A stretch of 64,000 nucleotides of DNA from Whitmania pigra (GCA_021613335.1 JAJTWR010000458.1:1571001-1635000), one strand, 5' to 3'; counted from the stretch's first letter, positions 1 through 10,240 are shown. Notes: generated by a model from the letters alone, not told the origin. Numbers and translations: made by a program.

Positions 1-840
1 GCTGTTTGTTACCATGACAATCCAATAAGGTACAAGTTGGCTGCTATCAGCTGAACAGTTGCACGTATCTGATAACATTTAAAAAGTATGTTCTGAGTAT
101 TTTATCTGTGATTTTTTTAATTATCCAAATATTGACTTGAATTTCTGCTTATCCACATATTATCGACTATTTCGAAAATTAAAAGAAAAATGATTTAAAC
201 AACCGAAGTTTGTATCCAATGATTTTCGTCAATAAAAGCATTAAGGCTGCAGATCGTTCTTTTTTTAAATTGTAATTGGTCGAACGATCAACTATTTCAA
301 CCGTAGTTAAGGTGCTTTTAATCGCATCATCTTATTACACAATTAATTTACCAAAACATTTAAATTTTTCAAAAAAATTTTATTTGCTGTAATGCGTATG
401 GCTTATCGCTATTCCGTCCATGGCAATCCATTTAGCTAAGCTAAATTAAATAACCTTACTGATTGCATCAAGTTTGCACTGCTCTAATGGTTTTGATGTT
501 TCTTTCACATGAATTTAAACATAAATATAAATGGCTATTCCTTATTCGTTCTATTCATTTACATAATGGAATGCCTGAAAGATAATCTAAAACGAAAGCG
601 CAAAATCGTTTGGCTATTCTAGCTTTTAATCGCTATTTCGGAGATCACCTTTACTCAAGCCATTGTCCCAAATTCTAGATTTATTAGGATTTCATAATTC
701 CCTGCGCAGGGATTCCCGATGGCTTTTGACAATGTTTTGAGTTTGTTGCACGGAGTGCATAAATAAGTTATGGCAGCTTGTCTCCAAGAAATTGTACTTA
801 GGTTTTAAGATAATTTGATGACATTAGCCAAAAGTTGAGA
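1..840. other. intergenic, no gene seen
   Basis: AT-rich sequence downstream of the 3' end of the TSP1/fibrinogen gene. I see no convincing exon, RNA gene or mobile element. Confidence 0.5.
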
Positions 841-848
841 TTGCAGAA

Positions 849-854
849 TTTATT
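849..854 (-). terminator. polyadenylation signal AATAAA
   Basis: AATAAA on the minus strand, about 65 nt beyond the stop codon of the TSP1/fibrinogen gene. Position and spacing suit the cleavage/polyadenylation signal of that gene. Confidence 0.55.
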
Positions 855-917
855 GAAATTCAAACGAATTACGTTATGAATAACAAGTTAATTAATTCAT
901 TGGAATGTCTTGTTCAG

Positions 918-1823
918 TTATTCATAATCTTCTTCTTCTTCTTCTACTGGAGGAACGTAAGCCGGTGGTGCTGGAGGGGCATAGGCCGGTGGTGCTGGAG
1001 TTGGATAGGGGGGAGGAGCTCCTTTCTGAGGCTTTTGCTTGTAAAGATCCGGCTTTTCTTTTGGCTTATATGGTGGGGCGTATGGTTTGCTTGGTGGCTT
1101 TACAGGATAGTGCTTCTGAATTTCGACATCGTCAACTGTTGGCAGACGTTGGACCAAAATTCGAGCCTTCACCAGGTACTGATCAGGAGCCAGAGATTTT
1201 ATTTCAAAGTATCTCTTGTAGTCTCCAAACAGGTTGACATTGTCGTAGCAGGAGTCGTACCACCAACCTCCGAGATGAACCTGAAATTACATAATTGGTA
1301 TCATAATTTAGTCACGTCTCTCCAATATTTAAACGGATATAAACTTTGGCGCAGTTGCTGTAGAAACTCTGGTCGTTATCGTGGTCGTATGTTGAGAAGG
1401 GCAGACCCTCGTTCTTGTCTGATTGGTTGTGACTGGTGTACATAGCGTAGTTGCGACCCTCCGAGGCAAGGAGCAGTTTTGGCATTTCAATGTCAAACTT
1501 CTTACCGGCTAGAAAAAAATATCATTTTTAAAATAACTCCATTCAAGTCAGACATTTCATGCGACTTATCTGACCTTTGGTGACAACCTCAGCAGCGCCG
1601 TAGTAATTTCCAGCTTTTGTCAAGCAATGCGCGTACTCGTTTCCAATGTAGAAGTCCTTTGCCGTGTTGCCAAAGCCAGCTTTGAATTCATTCCAGTTCT
1701 TGTTGAAGCTGAAGTCCGGACTTTCACGGTTAAAAACGACGAAGAAGCTGTTGACGCAAGAACCCTGAATGGCGCCGCAGCCTGGTACTTTCAGAGTGTA
1801 TTCCTTCGCAGGTTCAAATATGT
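918..1823 (-). other. fibrinogen-related domain and Pro-rich acidic tail
   Basis: Three exons: 1823-1575, 1508-1345 and 1280-918. The domain begins around [15 protein letters not shown], then [48 protein letters not shown] and [16 protein letters not shown]. These match conserved fibrinogen C-terminal positions, including the aspartate-rich calcium loop (DHDND) and the GGWWY-C segment. After the domain comes a tail of about 80 residues rich in Pro, Lys and Tyr with a repeated APPAY motif, ending in EEEEEDYE. The N-terminal part of the domain is less typical than the C-terminal part. The donor after SNCAK (GTTTAT) is weaker than most in this gene. Confidence 0.8.
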
Positions 1824-4800
1824 CTGGAAAGAAATATTATATAATTTAAATGACAGTGAATAAGAAATATAATACAAAATAATAATAAAATAAATAAATA
1901 ATAATTACTACTTTATTGTAATATGTCATATGAAATTACCAGCATTACAAGCAAATACAGAAGATACTAAAAACTGAATAACAATCTTACGTCTGGGTGT
2001 ATCACAGTACTTGAACTCTACTGGTTCTCCCTCGCAGTATTCGATGATGTTCTTTCCGTAAACCACGCTGTTTTCCAGTAGACATTGCCTGTTCCTTTGA
2101 TGGAATGGTTTGACGCTACACAACTGAGTACAGCCCGACCATTCTGTCCATGGCGACCAGTTGTCTGGAATTTGTCGAAATTAAGAAAACTAATTTATTA
2201 ATTCAATAGATGTTTATAGTAACATTTCAAGAAAAATATTTTTAATTGTCACTGTAATGACGACAGTGCTGCTGGTAAAATTTTAAATATTAATATGCCA
2301 ACAAATTGTTATAATATGTCAATGATAATATTATACATTAGTCTGAAATAATAAAGTAAAATGTACTATTAAAATTAAGTTTTAATAATGATAAAAAATA
2401 AAACTGACCGCAATTTGTCTCGAAGCAGAACTTGACTTCAGAAGCTGATCCAACGCATGGTTTTCCACCGTAAGATGCCTCAGGTTTGTTGCAGACTCTC
2501 GACCTGGTTGTACTTCCTCCGTATCCACACGTCTTACTGCACGAGGACCACGTCGACCAGTCCGCCCAGCCTCCGTCCACAGCTGTTGGTTAATGACACA
2601 TTTCAAATACACGATGTAAAATTAATTTATTATATTTATAAATATATGAATAAAGTTAAAATTAAGTAATACAATTATTCATTTAAAAAAATAGACCAAC
2701 CGCATGGCGAGGCGCTACAGTTTTTAGCCTCGGTGAATGGTCCGACACAGTTCTTGCCGTAATATTGAGGGGCAGGGTTGTCGCATTTTCTGTTCCTCGT
2801 GGCAATGCCGTATTCACCGCAAGTGACACTGCAGGTCGACCACTCCGACCAGTTGTTCCAGTTGCCGTCGACATCTGACGAGTGAAGAAAGGCCTCATTG
2901 AGCCCAAAAGATTATCACCGATCAAAATAAATTTTTCTGACGTACCACACGGTCTCAAGTTGCATGTTTTACTTTCGGTATCATCGCCCTCGCAAGGTCT
3001 TCCTCCATGTGCAGTGACTGGATTCTGGCATGTCCTCTTCCTGGTAGCTGTTCCTTCTGCACAAGTGGCACTGCACTGAGCCCATTGTCCCCAGCTGCTC
3101 CATCCACCATCGACGGCTGTAAAAATTGTATAAGTAATGCTACTTCTGGCCATATTGCATCCTAAAATAGCCAACTAACCGCATGGTTTGACGTAGCAAG
3201 ACTTGGATTGGGAATCCTCCCCTCTGCACATTGATCCTCCGTGAACAGGTTTAGGTTCGTTGCAAAGTCGGGTTCTTGATGCAGTTCCTCCAGCTCCACA
3301 GGTGACGCTGCATTTTGACCATTCGCACCACTGACCCCAGTTTCCGTCGACAGCTGAAAAAAGAGTCGAAACCACTTGAGCTTGAAGCCACTCAATAAAC
3401 GCAATCCTTCAATGTTTTTAAAACTCACGGCAGGCTTTAAGCTTGACAGCCTTAATTTCAGTATCTTCTCCTTTGCAATTTCTTCCACTATGAGCAGGAG
3501 ATGGATTATCGCACTTTCTTGACCTCGAAACGACGGCTGGACCGCAGCTAGCGGATGGTTTTCCCCAGCTTGACCAGCTGCTCCATCCTCCGTCAACAGC
3601 TTTGAAAGTTTATATGAGTTATTAGACTTAGTCAACTCGAAAATTTAAATATTCTTACGTGCAGCGGGTAATTGCACTTTCTTCGTTTCGACGCTGTCGC
3701 CGACGCATGGTTTTCCCCCAAACTGTGGTTGAGGCTGATCGCAAAGTCTTGTCCTCTGAACATACGTCTCTCCATAAAGAACTGTCGGCTGAGACCATGC
3801 TGACCAATCGCTCCATCCACCATCGATAGCTTTAAATAAGTTTAGTTGGATGAAAAAGCTTTATCTTTCAATATTTGTTAAAACGGTTTATTTAAAAACG
3901 AGTGAATTTTAATAAAACCACGTGTAATGTCAATCATTTCACTTTAAAAATCCATTTTTAAGATAACAAATTCAGTACAAGAAAATTGCTCTTACGGCAT
4001 GGGATTACATAGCATTCATCAGATTCACTCTTCTTTCCAAGACACTCCTTTCCGCCGTTCGACGGACTGGGACTGTCGCAGAGACGACTCCTGGAAATAG
4101 TACCACCGATACCACAAGTGGCACTGCAGCTCGACCATCTTTCCCATTGACCCCAACCTCCATCAACAGCTGAGGATTAAATTATAAGGCACCATAAGAT
4201 AAATGGTGTTACATATAATCGTAGAGTTTTTAACTTACCGCAGGGCGGTGCTAGGCCCGGTGCATATTCTGTTGATGGTCCTTGGCAGTTTCTTCCTCCA
4301 AAGTTCGGCGACGGTTGAGTGCAGGTTCTAGTCCTGGAAACGATTCCTCCTTCTCCACACGTCACGCTGCATCTCGACCATGACGACCATTCAGTCCATC
4401 CTCCGTCGATTCCTGATGAGATGGTACAATTAAAAATTATCAGTAATATTATTTCATCTCCAAGGAAAACATCTTGTTAATGCTTATTACCAAAATAATT
4501 TATGGCTATTGTTTGCTCACAATAGTCTATCATTTCATATTAAAACAAGAGAAAATTTGCTAGTATAAAATCGCACCACAAGGAGGTCCAGAGCAAGTCT
4601 TGGTATCTGTAGCTTCTCCGTCGCAGTTCCTTCCGTCGTACTGTGGTTCTGGATTGGCACAGCATCTGCTCCTTTTGGCTACTCCACCGTCTCCACATTT
4701 CACACTGCATATCGACCACTCCGTCCATTCAGTCCACAATCCGTTGATGGCTGGAATGATAAAGTCAACAGTTTTGAAAATATAGCCGCATAAGACAAGA

Positions 4801-7800
4801 CTTTGAAATGGATTATTTAAACTTACGACACATGTGTAAGAGGAGATTCTTTGAACTCGATGATTCTCCATCGCATTCTTTTCCACCGTTGGAAGGGGCT
4901 GGGTTGTCACAGTTTCTGGTGCGGGTTGCTTGAACATCAGGTCCACAAGAGGCAGACGGTTCGGACCAAGAAGACCATTTTCCCCAATTTCCGTCAATTG
5001 CTTTTAATTGACGATTAATAACATTTTATTTAGTTATTAAATTAACTTTTAATGACGGTTTAATGACTAATAAATGTGTTTTATTTAGTACGAGTGAGTA
5101 AAATATTTGGCATTTCAGACTAGTAGGATTTTCTTGTACTACTTACCGCACGATGGACCGACACATGGCCTAACTTCCGACGATTTTCCAGGACAATAAG
5201 ATCCTTCAAAAGCGGGAGCAGGGTTATCGCACGCTCTCCTTCTGTGTTGAAGTCCTCCGTCTCCGCAGCTGACACTGCAACTCGAGTATTCTGACCATTC
5301 GCCCCATGCTCCGTTAACAGCTGGAAAGACAAGATTACAATTATTTTATTTTTCAGAAATTATTTAAAAAAATTAACATGACCAAATAATCCAACAACAC
5401 TTACGACACGGTGGTACTGGGGCGCTTCTAGTGCCTGCAGCTGATCCCGGACAAGGCTTGCCAGAATAGGCTGGCTGTGGTTGCGTGCAACTTCTTGTTC
5501 TTGAAGAAACAGATCCTTCACCGCAGGAGAGTGATGGGACTGACCATTCTGACCATTCTGTCCATCCTCCATCAACAGCTTTTAAATCAATTGGAATCCT
5601 TAAATATCATTAGATATTATTAGAGTCTATCAAGAAGAAAACTAACGGCATGGTCTGGCGGTAACGTTCTTGTAACTGATAGCTGGACCTCTGCAGAACT
5701 TGCCACCGTAGGAAGGTGCAGGATTGTTGCAAACTCGCGACCTACTCGGATAAAGTCCTTCACCACAAGTTGCCGAAGATTTCGACCAGCCTCCCCAATT
5801 GCTCCAAACTCCATCAACAGCTGATAAGTTCATTTTATATTAACAAATCTTGACGTTTGTCCGACACGGATGACGAATTATAACTTCAACTCACGGCACG
5901 GTGATCCAGAACAACTTCTAGATTCGGCAGATTCGCCTTCGCAAGTGGAACCTCCATGTTCAGGAGCTGGACTGTCGCAGAAACGCTTCCTCGTAACCAG
6001 TCCGCCTTGGCCACAACTTGCGCTGCAGCTTGACCATTCAGACCATGTACTCCATCCACCGCACACCGCTGTAAAATACAAAGTTTTAAATTTAAGAGGT
6101 GACGATTCATTGATAATCACATCGTTGATTCACAAAATAAACAAAAACAATTTATCAAGTGAAAGACATAGTGATGGACATTTGAAATTTAAATCCAAAC
6201 TGAAGAAAATAATCGTGTCAACTAACGGCAAGGTACACCCGAACAATCTTTGCTTTGGGAAGCTTCTCCTTCGCAAGCGTCTCCTCCATTGGCTGGTGCC
6301 GGATTGTCACAAACCCTCAATCTTGAAGTCACGCCATTGAGACCACAAGTCACGCTACATTCTGACCATTCGCTCCAATATGACCATCCACCACATACCG
6401 CTGAAACATTAAAAGTTAATTTGCAATTTCTTCGATCATTCATAGTTGTTAATTCCAAAGAAAGTACTTAAATGTGGATTTTTCATAATTACTACTCACG
6501 ACATTGGGGAAGTTGGTCCACTCTTGTTTCAAAACTGAATCCTTTGCAGTTGGCTCCACCAAAAGCTGGTTTTGGGTTAGTGCATTCCCTAGACCTGACT
6601 GAAGCTCCACCGTTGTCTCCACATGTTTCTGAAGGTTTTGACCACTCCGACCATGCTGTCCATCCTCCATCAACGGCTAAAAACGTTGGAAACGTTTGTC
6701 AATAATTTAATTCTTTAAAATAGTTGACTAATGTCAATATTAAATTCAAACCGCAAGGAGGCAATTCGACATCAGCATGCTCGACTGCGTCTCCATCGCA
6801 AGTTTTACCGCCGTAAAGTGGACCCGGACTGTCACATAACCTTACCCTCTCCTTAACTCCTCCAAAACCACAAGTGGCATTTCCAAAAGACCAAACAGAC
6901 CATCCACCCCAGTTTCCGTCGACGGCTTTGAGAAAAAATAATTTATTTCGAATAATTTGTTGCTATGCTACATAATGATAAGCATGTTCATAAATTTATT
7001 TAGACTACCAATTTATACTCACGACAGAAAGTAAGGAAGCATGATCTCTTGTTGCCCGACACTCCTTCACAAGGTCTACCTTCATAGGCAGGTGTTGGAT
7101 GGTCACATTTTCTCCTTTGAACTTGAGTCCCTCCGAATCCACACGAGGCACTGCACTTGCTCCATTCGTACCACTTACTCCATCCTCCATCGACAGCTGC
7201 AAACAGAATTAGTTTATCTAATTGGTCTTTACAATTTTAGAAGTTCAACTTGTATCGTTAACTAACGGCATGCTTTGGCCTTGACAACTTGAACTTCGAG
7301 AGGATCTCCGATGCAGTTCTTGCCATCATACTGAGGCGCTGGACTGTCGCAAGCTCTTGATCTTGTCTGGAATCCATCTTCTCCACAAGAGGCACTGTTC
7401 TTCGACCAATCTCCCCAGGCTCCCCAGCATCCGTCAACGGCTTAAAAGTAAAAATGTTTTGAAAGTTTTGAATTTTGATGTGCTAACTAATCTAATTTGT
7501 GTTAAGTATTTTGAGTAAATCAATAAAGACTTAGCTGATTAAATGGTAAAGAATATATATAATGCTAAAGCTCCGCAGCCAAGCATTGAATTTTGGACAA
7601 AGAACTTCCACACTTACGACATGGTGGAAGGACGCTTGGTTTTGACTGAGTGTCTTTGCCTTGGCACGGTTCTCCTCCATCTGAAGGTGCAGGGTTGTCG
7701 CATCTCCTCGTCCTCGTAACTTGACCTTCAGATCCACAAGTCTTTTCCGGCGCTGACCATTCTGACCATCTGCTCCATTTTCCATCGACAGCTGCATTGT

Positions 7801-10071
7801 TTAACTTTCATTAAAATTGATCTTCAAGACACCAGTAAATTTGTCATTAATCACAGTTCAATTCAATAGGATAGACTAACGGCATGGTCCTTCGCAGCAT
7901 CCTCTAGTCTGAAGGGCAGCACCATAGCAAGGTCGACCTCCAAAATCATTGGCAGGATTAGAGCAGTTTCTTCCTCTCGTTTGTACACCTCCAAAACCAC
8001 AACTGACGCTGCATCGACACCATTCCGTCCACGAGTTCCAGTTTCCATCGACAGCTAGAATTCAAATTTTTATTTTTAATCATATTTAACTGGCTTTTCC
8101 AGACAAGTAAATTATCCGAGTAGTTGTAAAGCAGGTCCAATACTAACGGCAAGGTCTGGGGTTACTGCACAAATTGGTTTGTTCATAAACTCCTTGGCAG
8201 AGCTTTCCACCGTTGGCAGGAGTCGGTTTGTTGCATTCCCTGGCTCTCGTCTGCAATCCTCCATCACCGCAAGTGGAACTACAAAGTGACCAGACTCCCC
8301 ATTTGGACCACCCTCCGTTGATGGCTGTCAAGTTATTAATATGTCATCAGCCTTTTGAACTCTTACTCATCATCTCCATAAAGTAATTAAACTCACGACA
8401 TGGTGGACCAGAGCAGGGCTCAATTTGGACTGAGTCGCCATCGCATTCTGACAGAGGAGCATAAGTTTCACTGGGATAGAGGCCTCCTTCAGTTTCGTGT
8501 CCGGCATCGTCAGACAGGAAAGTGTCACCGTAGTAGCTGTTCCCGGAATGATCTTCAACAACGTATTCCGAAGCACTGTTCGAATTTTGACAAAAAGATA
8601 TATTTGTATTTGTGTTAGAGATATCTTCATGAGGTCGTAAAAGTATCAAGAGATATTACCTTCCTTTTTTCGGAGGAGCGTCACCGTACACTGCTCTTGC
8701 GTATCTTAATTAAATTACTTTAAGTGTAATTATCAATAAATTATTTTAATTAACTTGCATTACCTTCCTGGTTTAGATTCGTCTTTCGCGTTGTTAGCTC
8801 CAGGCAAACAAGTCCTCGACCTCTTCTTTATGCCGGTGCCACATGTTACTGTGCATTCGACCCATTGAGACCAGGATGTCCAAGAAAATTTGGCTTTGGT
8901 CACCTAGAAAAAGTTAGGAATTAATTTCAATTTAGATTGAAATCTGAAACAAAATGTAGGCAAAGTATATTTTTAATTACTTACAGCTGGATAAGTGGTT
9001 GGAACGTGTTTGTAAGTTGGTGGAGTCTCGTAGTTTTTAGGAGTTGGATATGTTTTTCCAACATCTTTTTCCGGATAGGATGGTTTTTGAGTTGGTGCAG
9101 GATATTTAGGAGGTTCTGGATGTTTTGGTGATTCCACTGGATAGTCATCCTCTTCCTCGGGCTCAGGATATGAAGGAGGAGGAGGAGGAACGTATTTAGT
9201 AGTTGGAGCTGGATAATCTTTTTTTGGAGGTTCAGGGTACTTAGGAGGTTCAGGATATTTGGCCGGTTCAGGGTACTTAGGAGGTTCAGGATATTTGGCC
9301 GGTTCAGGGTACTTAGGAGGTTCAGGATATTTGGCCGGTTCAGGGTACTTAGGAGGTTCAGGATACTTGGGTGGCTCTGGATACTTAGGAGGTTCAGGAT
9401 ATTTGGATGGTTCAGGGTACTTAGGAGGTTCGGGATACTTGGGCGGTTCGGGATATTTTGATGGCTGTTGGTACTTTGGCGGTTCAGGATATTTAGGTGG
9501 TTGAGGATATTGGGGTGGTTCGGGATAGTCTAGTTCTTCATCTTCGTAATCATAGTCATCTGGAAATATTTAGCTTCTTTGAGGCTCGAAATAAATTATC
9601 TCATTAGATCAGCCATTTAATTAAGTTAACTGATTTAATAAATTTATGAAATAAAACAAATTCAATACAATTATTAATGTAACCTTGGGGAATTGCCAGA
9701 GCAAGGGCTCCTGATTTAAGAATATTAATTAATGATATTAGTTTATTTTGATAAAATATATATAATTTGATATAATATTGTAATTTTTTAGCCGATTTTT
9801 TGGGTGCCTTATGTATCCGAATAGGATGTGAAGGCACTTCTTAATCGATCCACCATTTATATAGCGCCATTTATATATAACACGACACATAATGACTGGT
9901 ACTTTCATCGACGTTTGCAGGAACGCAACTCTCTGAGTAAACTCGCACTAATACTTAATAATATGGAATTTAAGCCAATATTATTGATATTATCAATTAA
10001 TTGCGACAATTTCGTGTGCGACAATCACACATTGAAAACTTACCCAGCAGAGCCAATATGAAGATCTTCAT
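918..10071 (-). CDS. secreted TSP1-array protein with fibrinogen-related domain
   Basis: Multi-exon gene, about 1,900 aa by my model. ATG at 10071-10069, signal peptide over exons 10071-10044 and 9710-9684 ([18 protein letters not shown]), a Pro/Tyr-repeat exon (9559-8985), a first TSP1 unit over three exons (8903-8764, 8704-8660, 8575-8397), 22 single-exon TSP1 units between 8324 and 2409, a degenerate unit (2164-1991), then a fibrinogen-related domain in exons 1823-1575, 1508-1345 and 1280-918. Stop TAA at 920-918. Every exon joins in frame with GT-AG borders. TSP1 units show the WxxWxxW ladder, CSxTCG and a C-xxx-PC end. The fibrinogen part shows [21 protein letters not shown] and GGWWYDSC. 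The protein is probably extracellular matrix or humoral; TSP1 units bind glycosaminoglycans and proteins, and fibrinogen-related domains often bind acetylated glycans. No membrane segment is seen. The specific ortholog is not recognised. Confidence 0.85.
1991..2164 (-). other. degenerate last TSP1 unit
   Basis: One 174-bp exon in the same phase as the other TSP1 exons. It keeps the tryptophan ladder ([15 protein letters not shown]) and three further cysteines but lacks the final PC, ending KYCDTPR. It links the TSP1 array to the fibrinogen-related domain. Confidence 0.7.
2409..3353 (-). other. TSP1 units 20-23 (four exons)
   Basis: Exons 2582-2409, 2874-2701, 3116-2946 and 3353-3180, each one TSP1 unit. 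All four carry the six canonical cysteines. The 3353-3180 unit has an extra cysteine inside the tryptophan ladder ([10 protein letters not shown]). Exons start in phase 1 after AG with a V/I-D-G codon run and end TG[CT]-N|GT. Confidence 0.8.
3429..3599 (-). other. TSP1 unit 19, lacking C1 and C5
   Basis: 171-bp exon. The canonical C1 site reads WGKPSASCG (Cys to Pro) and the C5 site reads KAVKLKAC (Cys to Val). C2, C3, C4 and C6 are kept. Confidence 0.8.
3659..3829 (-). other. TSP1 unit 18, only C3 and C4 kept
   Basis: 171-bp exon with intact frame and splice sites. The tryptophan ladder (GWSDWSAW) is kept but C1 and C2 are replaced (WSQPTVLYG) and C5 and C6 are replaced (KKVQLPAA). The two inner cysteines (RLCDQP, KPCVGD) remain. 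The spacing of the replaced positions is preserved, so this is not a frameshift. Confidence 0.8.
3996..4750 (-). other. TSP1 units 15-17 (three exons)
   Basis: Exons 4169-3996 (six cysteines), 4412-4239 (C5 replaced by Gly in PGLAPPC while C1 is kept) and 4750-4577 (six cysteines plus an extra one next to C3, RCCANP). All are 174 bp and in the common phase. Confidence 0.8.
4827..5820 (-). other. TSP1 units 11-14 (four exons)
   Basis: Exons 5000-4827 (C1 to Pro, C5 to Leu), 5320-5147 (six cysteines, third ladder Trp replaced by Tyr), 5578-5405 (C1 to Pro, C5 to Ala) and 5820-5647 (C1 to Ser, C5 to Val). Three of these four units are four-cysteine forms that keep C2-C6 and C3-C4. Confidence 0.8.
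5895..6400 (-). other. TSP1 units 9-10, both with an extra N-terminal Cys
   Basis: Exons 6068-5895 and 6400-6227. Both have six canonical cysteines plus a seventh where neighbouring units have Asp: AVCGGW instead of VDGGW. These are the only two units with this change and they are adjacent. Confidence 0.8.
6500..6925 (-). other. TSP1 units 7-8, lacking C1 and C5
   Basis: Exons 6676-6500 ([10 protein letters not shown]5 site Asp) and 6925-6752 ([10 protein letters not shown]5 site Val). Both keep C2, C3, C4 and C6. Confidence 0.8.
7023..7791 (-). other. TSP1 units 4-6 (three exons)
   Basis: Exons 7196-7023 (six cysteines), 7440-7267 (C1 to Asn, C5 to Val, with an extra Cys in VDGCW) and 7791-7618 (C1 to Pro, C5 to Ser). 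The two four-cysteine units are adjacent. Confidence 0.8.
7881..8324 (-). other. TSP1 units 2-3
   Basis: Exons 8054-7881 and 8324-8148. The 8324-8148 unit has six cysteines. The 8054-7881 unit has eight: extra cysteines lie two before C1 (WCRCSVSCG) and one after C5 (RGCCEGPC), positions that could form an extra disulfide beside C1-C5. Confidence 0.8.
8397..8903 (-). other. first TSP1 unit, split over three exons with long insert
   Basis: Exons 8903-8764, 8704-8660 (45 bp) and 8575-8397 join in frame. The unit opens [18 protein letters not shown] and RSRTC, then carries an insert of roughly 70 residues rich in Asp, Glu, Ser, Gly and Tyr, and closes [18 protein letters not shown]. The insert falls between C3 and C4. 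Confidence 0.75.
8985..9559 (-). other. Pro/Tyr pentapeptide-repeat exon
   Basis: Single 575-bp exon just after the signal peptide. It starts with an acidic stretch ([16 protein letters not shown]), then about 20 degenerate copies of KYPEP(P/A/S), then a less regular region with [17 protein letters not shown] and TYPTP, ending TTYPA. It is extended and Pro-rich. The plus strand of this tract reads as a GSGYL repeat, which is the antisense shadow. Confidence 0.8.
9780..9885 (+). repeat. dispersed repeat copy, intronic
   Basis: About 85 bp here (gattttttgggtgcctta, taggatgtgaaggcac, cttcttaatcgatcca, atttatatagcgcc) match in reverse orientation near 63303-63390, at high but imperfect identity. 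It lies in the intron between the two signal-peptide exons. SINE- or MITE-like; the family is not recognised. Confidence 0.55.
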
Positions 10072-10233
10072 TTCTTCGGAACCTGTAAAATAAATTTAAC
10101 AAATTTAACCACAAAAATATATGTAATTAAACTTAAGCTATAATATTTTGCAACTGTAAATAAAATGAACTTCTAACTTGAATCCCAAGAGGAGGGAACT
10201 GAAGATCGGTGAAATTCGTTGAAACTTCTGTCT

Positions 10234-10240
10234 TTTTATA
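10234..10240 (-). promoter_or_regulatory. possible TATA box of the TSP1/fibrinogen gene
   Basis: TATAAAA on the minus strand about 165 bp upstream of the ATG. A 5'UTR splice acceptor (ttattttacag) lies 11 bp upstream of the ATG, so a short untranslated first exon is likely. Suggestive only. Confidence 0.3.

Noticed and set aside
876..1445. 189-codon plus-strand frame
   Set aside because: Antisense to the fibrinogen-domain exons and runs across their splice sites.
9259..9504. Plus-strand GSGYL(A/G) repeat protein
   Set aside because: Antisense of the KYPEP repeat exon, which has signal peptide, splice sites and downstream domains to support it.
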